From assembly GCA_022225965.2 (NCBI GenBank), contig JAKJXP020000054.1, positions 62,001 to 126,000 on the forward strand: a stretch of 64,000 nucleotides of DNA, read 5' to 3'. The number at the start of each line of letters is the position of its first letter. Position 1 is the stretch's first letter. The stretch is from Diatrype stigma (lineage: Eukaryota; Ascomycota; Sordariomycetes; Xylariales; Diatrypaceae). Positions 24,052-35,953 of this stretch are shown here, piece by piece. The translations under genes were made by a program, and so were the position numbers. The notes beneath the pieces were generated by a model. That model ran no database searches. It was not told the origin of the DNA and was given only the letters and a program-made list of their open reading frames with translations.

Positions 24052-26138
24052 TTTCTTGCTTTTTGTTTTTTTTACTTTTTTGCTCCCCCCTTTTCTTGCT
24101 ACACTACCTGGACAGAATCAGGGTCAAAGCAAGACAAGAGAAACTAAGGGAAAGTAAGGGGGTTTTGTCTGTACCAAGAGCTCGATAGCTAGCTACCATA
24201 GGCCAGTATATATATATATATATATAAGTAGATACGATGTTGTCAGATCAAATGAGGGGAAGAGGAAAAAAGTGGTACTTGCCGAGAGGAGAGAAGTAGG
24301 GGTGAGGGGTGAGATGGGTGGGAGGAAGATAAGAAGAGACTTTGAGATGTTAACCATGGTTTTCTATGATGCTGGTAGGGAGTATATGCATGTTGGTTCC
24401 TTACACCCTGAAAGGGGTTTGATAAACCAGTCAGATACGACTCGACTGGGGGGGTTTCCTGCATCCCGGGTTTTGCCCAGCCAGGCCCACTAGAACAACA
24501 GTCGCTCACTCACTCTCACCGTCGTTCATCTGTGCCAGAGGTATGCGAGGAACTTTCCGTTGATTGCTGCCTTGTCTGGTATAATGCGATGCCACACTTA
24601 TATCCAGCAAACAGGATCTTTGATGGCACCGAAACTGTCCGACCCAGAAGGTATGGAAAGATCAATTCAGCAATACCTGGCTGACTTTGTATATCACAGA
24701 TTGTAGTTTGCATGAGGCTGCGACCTCCTTATCTTATAACCTGCATCTTTTGGATCCACGTGTGACAGTTACTGCCAGGGGATTATTCTGAACTCAGTAC
24801 CTTACCAACCGAAGCGTCCCACAAACCCCAGCGCCATTGCTAACTGCCTACTACTTACCTGATCTTTTTCCATCATGATATCCCAAGCTGAAGAGAATAT
24901 CCGTGCAACAATGTAATCCACACTTGCCGCCTTCCTTGATGGTCCTTCCAATGCTGTGCACAACCGAGAGTGGCAACGAGCGTCGAGTACTAAACACGCA
25001 TGGGTCGTCAGCTTGCATCCTTGGAAGAGACGCGAACAACAGTACCCGACAGCGTTATTGACCACGTGCAACGCAGCGCAGTTCATCAAGCGCTTTGAAC
25101 GCGAGGGCCTTTTTTATGGAGCTCGGCTGATACCTACGTATTATCAATGACGGCAAGAAATTGACGTGTGTTGTTGGATTTATCGACACGGCCTAATCCT
25201 CTAAGGTCTTGGAAGAAATGCAGAAGGCAGCAAGAGAAAAAGGGGGGTCATAGGGATGAACTGTGGAACCCGAGGTATAGTGTAACTGAGCGTTACCTAC
25301 CCATTGAGTCTGGTGATCGGAGGGAAGATTTGTAAAGCTTTTCCTTTTTAGCACAAAGACAACATATATTTCCAATCATGATGCTGTTGGTATTTTCCCC
25401 CTTGGATCAAAGTAAAGGAGAGGCACACATACGGCCTGCTTACGTGCTAGGTACTTTAAAGCTTCCAACAAGCCATTGAAACGCAATTCACGTAATCTTG
25501 GCTACGCTTGGTATTTTCCCCTAACATGTCCTGCATAGCATTGCCTCTGGTAGAAGATGGGATTTACGTTACACGACTCATGTAGGTTTGTCCCCCTAAT
25601 AGCTCACTGCATTGCACCGATCCATTCCTTGTACTCCACGAAAATGCGCTTCATTCCCATATATATTACATAAATCGAACTGTAACTATCTATCTATGCA
25701 GATACTCGCGGCTAAAGTCGTCGAAGCGCTTGAATGAGTCCAACCTCTAGACCAACCCAGACCAGATATGCTACATTACACTAACTAGCATAGTGCGCGA
25801 GACCCCCTTTTTCCCCCTGGGGATACGATTCTGATGCAAAACATAGCCCCTGTATGTGTGCATGTAGTGTAGTGCAGCATGGTATAGTGCAATATAGCGT
25901 CATATGGCTGCTGTCCGCCGCCCATGAACATGTATATGTATATATACCCCCAGGCGAGCAGGGCATGTAGCTGCCAAACCCTTTTCACGCGGTATAACAA
26001 GGTGGGCATTCGGCAAACCGGGACTCACTGTGTTATGATGTCGTGTGTCGCTTTTGCCCTGATATGTCGTGCCTTGTCGTGCCTTGCCTTGCCGCAGCAC
26101 TTGGTTAACATAGCCAATACTTACTGATGAGATTCCAA
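24052..26138. other. Intergenic, 2.1 kb, no gene seen
   Basis: Promoter of the O-methyltransferase and 3' flank of pantothenate kinase. Holds a (TA)10 run (24207-24226) and purine-rich tracts (24250-24350). The short frames at 24956-25150, 25781-26127 and similar have no domain or exon structure. Confidence 0.55.
24207..24226. repeat. (TA)n microsatellite
   Basis: Ten uninterrupted TA dinucleotides in the promoter of the O-methyltransferase, about 155 bases upstream of its start codon. Confidence 0.85.
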
Positions 26139-28090
26139 CTACGCGATGGCAACATCATCCTCTGCAGCAGCTCCCCCACTACCACCACCGACGCGATCCC
26201 TCAACCTAGCCTCGATACCGCCACCACCGCTACTAGCACTATTCTCGAAGCTGGCGCGCCGCCCCCAGTTGCGGGGCTGGCGGCGGAGGAAGGCGCCGAC
26301 GGCGCCGAGGTAGCCCTCGTGGCGCAGGAAGTAGGCCTGCTTGCGGCCCTGGCTCCAGAACTTGATGGCGTAGGAGAGCGTGTTCATGGTCTGGGGGTGG
26401 CCGCGGATGAAGGAGCCCCCGAAGTAGATGTGCGAGAGCCCGTGCACCTGCGACTGCAGGTACGCGATCTGCCCGATGTTGTTGCTGATGGCGTACAGCA
26501 GGGACCGCGACATGTCGGCGTTGGAGAAGCGCTCGGCGGTGGTGGTGGGTTTCTTATTGGTGCTGGATGTTGCTGTTGCTGTTGCTGTTGCTGTTGCGGC
26601 TGCTGTTGGGTTCTGCGGTTGTGGTGGTGATGATGGGTTGTGCTGCTGTTGTGGTTGCGTGGAAGACGAGGAGGGTTCAGGGGTAGCTGTGCTTGTGTTC
26701 GGGTCGTTGCTATTGAGTATATCGTCCGGCCTGTCCTCCTCGGCCTCGTCGTCGTGCTCGGCTTCCCGCTTCATCCGGAATACCTTCCCGAAGGAGCTGG
26801 CTATTGTGGTGCTCTTCAGGCCGATCTTCCCGTAGTCGGTGCCGTAGATATCGCCAACGAGCATGTCGACCTTCGCGTTGTCGCCGTTGGCTGCCATCTC
26901 CAGCATGTCGTCGAAGCTCTCGGCGCCGGTCAGCAGGGACAGAATGCCCCATAGTGTACCTCCTCCTAGTGACGTCCCCCCCACGCGCTCGAACGTCCGC
27001 GGCCCGGACACCTTGAGGATGCTCACACCAGACCCTATGTTCACTAGCATGTACGGGTAGATATTGGCATCGGGGGAGGCGAAATGCATCGGGTCGGTTT
27101 CGGAGTATGTGAACACCTCGCGCGGTATCTCGGTGATGAAGAAATCGAGGCCTGCGACGCATGCGACAATAATTGGTTAGTTCATTGACCTCAGCTGACA
27201 TTGTGCGCGATGGAAGGGAAGGGAAGGGAAAGGTTGGACGGACCAATGATCAAACATTCCATCTCGTCCTCCCGCAGGACATCCACGCCCAACCGCTCCC
27301 GTATCCTGTCGTAGTATTTGTACGCTCCGCCGCCGGTCGCCATGACGTACAGTTTGCCGGGTCTCGAGCCATTGAGGGCCAGCTGGTTGACCTTCAGGTG
27401 GCGCATGAACTCGATGCAGTCGTCGATGCGGTCCGTCTCGAAGGACTGGAAGTTCAGCCTGCCGCCGGGGTCCGTGGAATCCGCCTCGCGCGAGAAGTAG
27501 ACGAGCTTAGCTAGGGAGCCGCCGATCTAGTAGCGCAGGGCGCAACCTATCGTGTAAGCCTGCGTACGCACTACATGCAGTTCATGGGCCCCTTTCCCTT
27601 CTCAATCAGATAGGGACAGGGGGGCATTCTTCTCTGCTAAGTGACATGAAATGCGCGACAACGAGAAACTTACATCGACGGCTATGTGGCTGACTACAGC
27701 GGTGTGATTCGGCAGTCGGATGTCTTTCGTCTCGTAATAGCCCCCCGCATTGCCGCTGCCGCTGCCGCTGCCCCCAGTTCCAATTGACCCTGCCGGGGTT
27801 CCGGACTCCGGCGACTCGACGATGAAGGCGCCTTCGACGTTGATCTTGACGGATCCGGGGTGGCTGATAGTGCTACCTATTTCGGCGGTTGAGGTCATGG
27901 TCCGGGGTCTCCCGGTAGTCGGCGATACGACAGTTTCTCCCGTCGCGGCCGCTGCTCCTGCTGGAGCCGTCGCATTGTCGCGCTCATGATCGGCGTCGCG
28001 GTCATGGGCTGCTGCACCTTGGGCCGCATTCTCGGGCTGGGGATTGTTAGGGGACATCGCGGGGCTGAGGTTAACGTCGGCGGACGTCAT
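26139..28090 (-). CDS. Type II (eukaryotic) pantothenate kinase
   Basis: Exons 28090..27674, 27526..27244 and 27151..26139 (417+283+1013 nt) give 570 aa with matching phases. It phosphorylates pantothenate, the first step of coenzyme A synthesis. Visible family signatures: IGGSLAKLVYFSR at the start of exon 2 (nucleotide-binding strand), VMATGGGAYKY, ECLIIGLDFFITEIP across the exon 2/3 junction, NIYPYMLVNIGSGVS, VGGTSLGGGTLWG, and GGSFIRGHPQTMNTLSYAIKF followed by the YLGAVGAFL end motif. Fungal additions are a disordered Ala/Gly/Ser N-terminus (about 1-90) and a Pro/Gln/Ala-Thr low-complexity insert ahead of the RFSNADMSRSLLYAI helix. Catalytic motifs are intact. Start chosen at the first Met of the open frame. 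Confidence 0.93.
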
Positions 28091-29256
28091 GTCTCGGCGA
28101 TTCGGGATCGGAGGGGTTGTTCGGTTGTCGGTTGGTTGGCCAATTGGTCTGTATCTTGTTTCTTTTTTTCTCTGCGCTTCACCACTTGGAAAGCTTCTAG
28201 GCCGGCGCAGAAGCCGGGAATGGAACTGTAACCCTCACTTAGGCGACATGAATGAAACGCTCTTGGCGCAGGAACGGAAGCGGGAGCGGGAATGGGAACA
28301 GGTTGGATGAATGCAGGATCTCGAATCGCAACTATCGCATTGTAGGTATGACTCGGGGTAACTCGGGGTAGCTCGGGGTAACGTTATAGAAGTGGCAACG
28401 TTATATAGATATGTAATATGTATGTCGCAGTGCTACGTAGGAGTGGCCCTGTGCAATACTACGTGGTAAGGACCAGCTTGAGGGCGCGCCTTAAACCCGG
28501 ACAACGAGGGAGAAAGGGAAAGCAATGATTAAGGGTTCAAGGGTTCAAGGGTTCGAGGAGGGTGCTTTTATTGCTATTTACATTATTCTAACTAACTATT
28601 TCTACGGCTATTCCCTCACTCAGACCAACAGCCAAGCCAATAACCCATGCTTATCGATAAACTAGTACCAATACAGCGGGTGAATGGCTGAACCACTATA
28701 AACCTGGGGTTACGTTTGAGATCAACGGAATACCCGAGAGTCTGAGACCCCAAACACACTGTAGCACTTTGGACTATAGACTACAACATTGACGTAGGTG
28801 GACGTCACATCAAAGGGACTGGAACTTCGAAAGATTGCTAGACGGCAAAGGGGCTGAGGGGTAAAATTTAGGGGTCTGGGGGTCTGGGGGTCCAGGCGCC
28901 CGGTGCTAACCAGGGATTGGTCGAGGCTCACACTAGCCAGTCGCGTTTGCCCAATCATGTCGCCTACACGCTTGGACTCACTTCCTTTCATGGTAAACCG
29001 AAAATGAGGCATTCTTTAAGCCTGAGCCTGGCACCTTGAGTACCTACTCATTTACCACAGCAAGATATACAAGTTATAATGATAATCTCATAGAAGCACC
29101 CTTATATACAGCGATGGCATTATTAGTTACGGCCTGGCTTATTTGTGACCAACCAGCACACCAGGCAGTTTGTATCTTATATGACTAGATGTAATGTTTA
29201 TATGTACGGAATAGTTCTTTCTTTCTCCATGAGATTCCCCCCGTTCCGCTAAACCG
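28091..29256. other. Intergenic, no gene seen
   Basis: Promoter of pantothenate kinase and 3' flank of the lectin-like gene. Contains short tandem runs: ACTCGGGGTA-type (about 28350-28382), GGGTTCAA x3 (28534-28557) and GGGGGTCT x3 (28870-28893). No ORF of interest. Confidence 0.55.
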
Positions 29257-31338
29257 TCACCGCCCAGCACCACCGCCATCATGGCCCCTGTCAGCCCCCA
29301 TCTCGCGGTAATGGCCCTCACCCAGCATCTCCAGCGGTGTGTGACGGGCGTCTAGCTCATACACAGGCGTGTTTTCCATCTCGACGGGCGTCGCCGGCGG
29401 TTTCGCGCTCCACTGCTCCGGCCCTCCACCTTGTTGTTGTTGCAAAGGCCACACCCCTTCTCCTCCCCCGTACTGCTGCGGGTATCCTCCAGGGTAATAC
29501 GCTGCTGCTGCATCAGCCAGAGCCGGCTGGCTGTGCGAGTACGCCGGGCTGGCGCCGTGCTCGGACGACTGCAGCTCGACCGCGCTCTCCTTCTCCCTCT
29601 CCGCGTCCTTCCGCCGCTGGTTGCGCCGCATGAGCAGGAACGCGGCCAGGGAGCCGCCGACGCCGAAGATGCCCAGCGAGACGCCAACACCGATGCCCGC
29701 CTTGGCACCGGCGCTCATAGCACCCGAAGTCGCGCTACCCGCCGCCCCATCGGCATCACCGTCACCGGTCGCAGCGGTGTCGTTGTACGACGGCAGGGCC
29801 TTGGCATCCGCCCAGATGCCGCTGTTGCTCGCAACCTCGACGAGCTGCTGGCCCCCACTGCCGCTGGGGACGTAGTAGATCCGCGTCTGCGAGGACTCGA
29901 AGTCGCAGGCGGCGGCGAGCTGGCGGCTGGCGGCGGCGGGCCAGACGGCGTCCTCGTCGTCCGGGGCCGCGAACGCCTCCCACTGCCAGTTGACGTTGGC
30001 GATCTGGTGCAGGCGGGCGTCGGTGCCGATGTAGAAGGCGCTGCGCATGTACTGCTTGTCCTCGGCCATGGCGAGCGCGGCGGTACGGGAGCCGTCCCAG
30101 GCTGGGAGGGACCAGGATGGTGATGAGGTGGAGTTGAGGGCGAAGGCGCTGGCGTCTGTTGTGTTGGTTGTGTTGGTGAAGAAGGACTGTGCCGAGCCTT
30201 CGTTTGCGAGGGGGGTGGGGAAGGTGGCTTTTTGCACATTGTCAGAATCGAGTCGTAGAGATAGTTAGTCCGGGGAGGAAGGGAGATACTTGGTACTCAC
30301 AGATATGCCAGGTGCCATCCCCGTAGATCCTCGAGACCTCCAAGTTCTCCGCGTCCCTCGCGGTGATGACGGTGATGTTGTTGTCGTTCGGGAAGGTAGC
30401 AGCGATAGCACCACCACTGGTGCTACTGCTGTTCCCCTTACCATTGGTGTCGGGGTTCACGAGCCCGTTGTACAGCCAGTTCTGGGTCGAGCGCATGTAC
30501 GAGACGGACTGGACGCGGCCGTCGAGGTCGTGGTAAAAGACGCGGTAGCCGTCGTCGGCCCCGAGCAGGATGACCGCGAGACCGCTCGTTGGCGACGCCT
30601 TCGGGCAGTCGTTCGTGATGATGTAATCGCCTGTGTCGTACCACTGTCCCGTAGCCGTGTCGCACTTCAGCAGCGAGTTGACGATCCGGTCTTGATCGTC
30701 TTGGTAGAATATGGACGCCTAGCCACGTAGAACACAAATATCGTCAGTCAGGATATCCGCTAGGTAGTCTTGAGGGACTAGTCTTTTGTTCTCTCTCTAC
30801 CTCTTCCCCTTCGTCCCCCGCCCCCGTCTAACCACATCCCGCGGACGGCGCGTTCCAAGAGCCTGCCTGCATATCCACTCAAGCCGAACCACCTTACAAC
30901 AATAACAATACATCCCGCTCATTGCCTTTCCAATCCAATTCACTCCAAACAGCCCAGGTTTGCCAACATAGGATGCGGTGGCGGCTGGGTTCTTTTAACA
31001 CTTACATAATAATCCGTGCCAGTCCACCACCCAGCACCCGCCAAGCTTGTGTTCGTCTTCGGCGGATAGTCGTCCAGGGGTGCCACGAGCGTCGTGTCGT
31101 TTGGAAAGATGGGCGTGGAGTTAGTATTGCACAGGCTGTAGCGAATGCCGCCCGACTCATCGTCCTGCATTATCAGGGCCGGCCCCTTGTCGTTCACCCA
31201 CCAAGCGGCGATGGACCCGCACGACGCCGTGCCGGCGAGGAATAGCAGCAATAGTGGCCATATCATCATCGGCGGTGGTGAGTTGATACGTCGCGATGAG
31301 CTCCTCGAGACCGTCGCCGCCATATTTGATGTCCTCAA
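29257..31338 (-). CDS. Type I membrane protein with fucose-lectin-like beta-propeller ectodomain
   Basis: Exons 31338..31006, 30718..30301 and 30227..29257 (333+418+971 nt) give 573 aa with consistent phases; the last acceptor (AAAAAG) is atypical but is the first AG after a CTAAC branch site. A hydrophobic segment PMMIWPLLLLFLAG (about 22-36) serves as signal sequence; the true start may be the later MMIW. The ectodomain shows repeated blades of the kind GYRVFYHDLDGRVQSVSY and RIYYVPSGSGGQQLVEV with Trp-rich ends, resembling fungal fucose-specific lectin propellers, and many NxT sites. A Gly/Ala-rich transmembrane helix (about 427-450) is followed by RRNQRRKD and a ~120-residue Gln/Gly/Pro-rich cytoplasmic tail. 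It looks like a cell-surface glycan-binding or wall-sensing protein. Ligand binding is inferred, not shown. Confidence 0.75.
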
Positions 31339-32128
31339 GTACCCCGGATATGTCTCCCTATTTTCTTTCTACTTCCTTCTTAATCTTCCCTAGACTTCTC
31401 GACTTAGTACCAGGGCAAACTAGGCGAGGAAGGGAAAGGAGGGAGGAGAACAGCAGGATGGTGGAAGCCATGAGGTTGGAGTTGACCTGGTAACTTAGAA
31501 GAAAGCAAGGGTGGCGAGAGAGACCTACATATATAAAGCGACAAGGGACCACAGCGCTGATCATGCGGGTCAGTAAGCACACCCGCTGGACATATATATT
31601 CAACAAATAGATAAATGTTCGGTCCCTCGGACTCCCTCCCATCACAGCTACTAACACTAGCACATGTTGAACAAGGCCAATACCGTTGTCGTCTATCGGA
31701 CTTGGCAATCTGTCCCACTCCTATTTTACAATGCAGCTTTTGGTGCGAAAGAGGAGGGAACAAGCCATATGCAGAAGGTTGGGGTCGATAAGGGCCTTCA
31801 TTCCTAGAATCACAAGCCTTCAATTTCCACAGTGATCATCGACGGCAGTATCCCAATTCGGGGCGGCCGCTCGCCAGTGAGGTTGCATTCAAGGAGGGGC
31901 ATGGGCCGCATGGCTGACTGATGGCTGCTAAAAATGTACAGGTTTATGTCTTAGCTACTCCACCGCCCCCCGGCAGCCAAAAGCAGGGGTAGAGCCACTG
32001 CTTATAGGAGCATTCATCCAGGAAGAAGAAGAGCTGGCAGCTGTTGATGTTGATTGGCTCGTTACCCAATTCAGGGGGGCTGTGATACATAGTACGTATT
32101 ATGCTGATCGTATCACGTATCAATTGTG

Positions 32129-32138
32129 TACCTAGGTA
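32129..32138. repeat. TACCTAGGTA palindrome
   Basis: One of six exact copies in the window, all intergenic. Confidence 0.9.
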
Positions 32139-33160
32139 GCTAGTTGAGCTCCTGTTTGACATGCCATATGATTACCGCTGTTGCTGGCGACAGAAACAAC
32201 CAGGGAAGGGAAGGAAACGAAAGGGCGAGAGTCAGAGAGGGCGCCAGGTTCTTGATCTCCCACTCATCCACTGTGTCCCAAGCGTCGAGCTGCTGATGCC
32301 AGCCAAGCTCCACTTATTACATCTATTACAGCCCTAAAGTCTCCCGCTCAGCCCAGCCAGAACGTTGCTGCGCCCCCCGGAACGAGCCTTTGACATGTGT
32401 AACTTATAAGTAGGTACTAGACTAGGTAGTACGTACACGGCACTATAGCTACGGAGACCTATAAAACCACTAATTTCTGACATTCTCCATACCATGTAAT
32501 CACTAAGTTAGTGAACTATGCCTAGCACATCGTATATCGACAAATTCGATAGCTTGCAATGGAATCATGATGAGGAATCATTGTGTGTAGGCCGCTAGGC
32601 CAGCCATGTGGCATGATTACTCCCGGGCCGAAATCCCAACATAGCCAACCTACTAGTTACCGGCGTTTCAAGTTGACATATCTACGAAGCAGGTACCTGC
32701 TTATTTACTATGTACGTAAGGGGAAGGCCGGCAAATCTATACTATAGTGTTCAGCTTGTACTAGTTGGTAGCTGAAGCAAAACAACCAATCAAAGCGGAC
32801 TCCAACCCCATTGCACCAAGCCGGGGAGTCGACTTACCAGGTATTCGACGAATCGAGACAGATAGATAGAGCATCGTTCGGTGGAACTATCGTGGCTACA
32901 TGTGTGTTGCTTCATCTTCCTATTCGTTCATCCGTGTCTGTCGCACGCCGATGGCATGTATAGAGCTGTGTCCACAATGTTAAAGTCGATCTCGACTATC
33001 GATCTCGATGTCGAGGTCGGGACCGACAAGCCCACGTGGACTCCCTCTTTCCCGTCTGGAGGATCTGAAACAATGCCAACGCTTATCTCAGAACTCAGGA
33101 CTTCGAGCGAATTCTACCAAAGACTTGAGACTGTCCAAACACAATTTTGGCCCTTCTTCT

Positions 33161-33190
33161 CCCCCCCCCCCCCTTTTTTTTTTTTTTTTT
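33161..33190. repeat. Poly-C / poly-T junction
   Basis: C13 immediately followed by T17. Lengths of such runs are unreliable in sequencing, so the local length is uncertain. Confidence 0.85.
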
Positions 33191-33264
33191 GCAGGGACAT
33201 GCCATACGGGAACGGCGCATAAGTTCGCATGGTCAATCTCAATTTACTACCTAGTCAATAACTA

Positions 33265-34599
33265 TCAATATCCTGGGTCCCAGGACCCGATCTCGCTGAC
33301 ATTGTTAACCCCCACGGTTCTTGCTCGCTGGGCGCGGCTGAAGTCGACATTTCCGAGACAATGTCCCGTGAAGTTATACACCCAGTATTCCCCGTCTCCC
33401 AGCAACGTGTTGTTCTCTTGATCTTGGCGAGGATACGTCGTGGTGTATCCAAAGTTGCTCGAGTCCCTCGGGTTCAGCCGCACGACGGAGGTCACGCGGT
33501 CACTGTAGCATGCAAAGGCATCCCCATCGCCCCCGGCCTCGCTGGTGTAGTTGCCGCACGGGCTTCTCCTGGTCTCGATGCAGGAGATGACGATGAGAGC
33601 TACCGCAAAGGTCTGGATGAATATCGTGTATGCCTTGTACCACGCGGATCCAACACACGGGATGATCGTTGTGGTATGCCCGCGTACGAAATAATACGAA
33701 CATATGATACTTGTCGCCATGAGTAGAACGAGGTAGAACAGCGCGACGAGTAACGACGTCATCGTGTAGCGCATGCCACCCTTAATTCCCGGAAGCAAAT
33801 ACATAGCGCACATAACCCAGAGCCCCAGAGCTACCAGTAGAAAGGCCGTACGAAAGCAACGACTACCCCAGTACGACGTTGTTTTGAACTTTTCTGTCGC
33901 AGCCGGAATGGCGGACTCATCCAGCAGGCTGTCCACGGATGACCTAGAGTCGTCTTCCTGATGCACACGGATGTGGCCCAACTCGTGTCCGACGGCACGC
34001 GTTGTGTATGTAAATTCCTCCGTGAGCCATAGCCCACAACATAGCCGTAACAGACCGACAAACGCAATCGGGTAGAAGATCTTATCGACCGCCATGGTCA
34101 GAACGAAGTCGTCGGAGATCGCGCTGCCGCCTAGGCCCGAACCCAGGACAAAAACGGCTTGCACGCCTTGGACCGTGACGATCAGAGACTTTATCATCTC
34201 GGAGGAAAATAGCGAAACCTTAGAATGCTCGGGAAGATGCGTGCAGTACGACAGGCTCGTCGTGACCATCTCCTCGGATCCGTCCCACCCCCTCGCGGTC
34301 CAGAACAGTGCGTTGGTGGGAGCCATTATAGCCCTATCCCACGCGTTCGACCGGATGCGCCGGTCCGTGATAGCGGCATAGCGCCACATGATGGACGTCG
34401 GGTTGTAATGGGGAAGACTCTCGTGCCATTTTGGACGGGATCGTGAAAGGTAGGAAGGCCGTGGCACTCCGGCGATGATGTGAGCAATCAGGGGTGCTAG
34501 GGCTAGCGTGAGGAGCGAGATCCATTCCGCAAAGGATACATCCTGACTCTGGTAGGTGACAGGGTAGATCTTGGAAGGCAACAATCGACCCGAAGACAT
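33265..34599 (-). CDS. Uncharacterised fungal polytopic membrane protein with an HELGH motif
   Basis: Single exon, 444 aa, product not recognised. I see about six hydrophobic helices: 24-44, 136-157, 170-192, 249-270, 278-303 and 320-341. A cytosolic-looking Asp/Ser-rich loop (214-232) separates the two halves. The C-terminal ~100 residues are soluble, contain several Cys (CGNYTSEAGGDGDAFACYS) and NxT sites (NNTLLG, YNFTGHC), and probably face the exterior. Directly after helix 3 is AVGHELGHIRVH (His205-Glu206...His209), formally an HExxH zinc-protease motif; a chance match is quite possible. No neighbour suggests a role. Start chosen as the first Met, shortly before helix 1. Confidence 0.75.
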   Translation of the reverse strand: MSSGRLLPSKIYPVTYQSQDVSFAEWISLLTLALAPLIAHIIAGVPRPSYLSRSRPKWHESLPHYNPTSIMWRYAAITDRRIRSNAWDRAIMAPTNALFWTARGWDGSEEMVTTSLSYCTHLPEHSKVSLFSSEMIKSLIVTVQGVQAVFVLGSGLGGSAISDDFVLTMAVDKIFYPIAFVGLLRLCCGLWLTEEFTYTTRAVGHELGHIRVHQEDDSRSSVDSLLDESAIPAATEKFKTTSYWGSRCFRTAFLLVALGLWVMCAMYLLPGIKGGMRYTMTSLLVALFYLVLLMATSIICSYYFVRGHTTTIIPCVGSAWYKAYTIFIQTFAVALIVISCIETRRSPCGNYTSEAGGDGDAFACYSDRVTSVVRLNPRDSSNFGYTTTYPRQDQENNTLLGDGEYWVYNFTGHCLGNVDFSRAQRARTVGVNNVSEIGSWDPGY

Positions 34600-35953
34600 G
34601 GTGCGAGAGTGAAACTACCCACTATTGATATAGGGCAAGAGGCATCATCTGACAGACCCGTGTGTACTCTGACCTGTGATATGCAGAGAGGGTGTTCGTA
34701 GGCCCTGGACCCAAGACAAAATTTAAAAGGAGGTTGGGGGCCAAGAAGTGGGTAGTAGTCGGACAAGGACTAAGATCTATATTAACCGCTTATAGGTAAG
34801 AGCTAGTTAGTCTAGACTACCTGTTCCTATGTCGTTGTTGAGGAAGACGCCATTTAAGAACCGCTTATTTGATTCATTTTATCCTTCCTATAGCCGTTAT
34901 ATCGAATCCAATTGGCACCCAGTGTATACTTTAGGCCGTGATCGGTCTCTGATCATGTACTGTACTTATGTAGGTAGGTATAGTGGGAGCATACCCCTGA
35001 GTAGACCCTACCCCTGAGTTTTGTGTGGGGCAAGTCATCTACATGATGTAGCTTGATGTTATGTATAGCATCTTGATATAGAGAGCAATGCCATCATTTT
35101 CACTTCGACTCTGATAAGCGGTATCAAGTGTTATGGCAATAACATTACGGGAGGTACTAGCCGCAAGACTTGAGCCACCAGCTAATGCCGTATCTCCGAA
35201 AGAAGGTAGTTTGTAGATAAAATGATTCACAACGAAAGTCTCGTTATTGCTGCTTAGGTTAATGTCATTTGAACTCGATCGTTATTAAAACTTGGTATTA
35301 TGACAAGATAAGAACCTGAGATATAGGACAGAACTGGTGATATTCTTTTGGGGTTTGTACCTTGCCAACTGATAGCTACTCGAAGAAGAGATTTATTAAT
35401 TCACGACCTTGCAAAAGTCGAAAGCTGCAGCTTGATATACAAGCCCTGTGTATTGTGATTCCCGGTCAGCAAAATATAATGAGTAATTATCGAATAGAAC
35501 GATCTGATATGCTACACAGCACTAAAGGGCGTATGAACCAAGAACTTACGGCCTCAGACTCGCTACCGTGGGCCTGGTGATGAATAAACTCCCATGGGAT
35601 CTGCTCCGGGGGAGATCTAGGTCCCATGGCTAGACTCCTTGGAACATCGTTCTGTAAGTTTTGAAGGGTTTCAACTAAAAAACTGAAATCATCTTGTCCC
35701 CTATTATGACTACCTCGACCCAATCTAGCGCCTCCTTGACGCAATGATACCAACCTTAACCATCCAAATTGATGGCTGGAAGGGCTAAGGCGCAAAGTTG
35801 ACTTGGTACCAAGCGCCACTCCTTATTACTAACTTACTGAACATCTTCGCTTCTCGAAATTTTTCTCCCATTTCATGTCCATTCTTCCAGCGAACACACC
35901 AACTACTCGAATCCTCTCGCTTCTGACCAACCCCCCATGCTTGTATCCTAGAC
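34600..35953. other. Intergenic, no gene seen
   Basis: Divergent promoters of the membrane protein (-) and the F-box-like gene (+). AT-rich between 34780 and 35560. Chance ORFs only. Confidence 0.55.

Larger units (their letters stand above)
31339..33264. other. Intergenic, 1.9 kb, no gene seen
   Basis: Promoter of the lectin-like gene and 3' flank of the membrane protein. Includes one TACCTAGGTA palindrome (32129-32138) and a C13-T17 homopolymer junction (33161-33190). The frames at 31404-31823 (-) and 33008-33421 (+) are low-complexity or shadow reads. Confidence 0.55.

Noticed and set aside
28534..28560. GGGTTCAA-type sequence resembling a tRNA B box
   Set aside because: It is a simple tandem repeat with no A box and no cloverleaf arms. 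No tRNA was found anywhere in the window.
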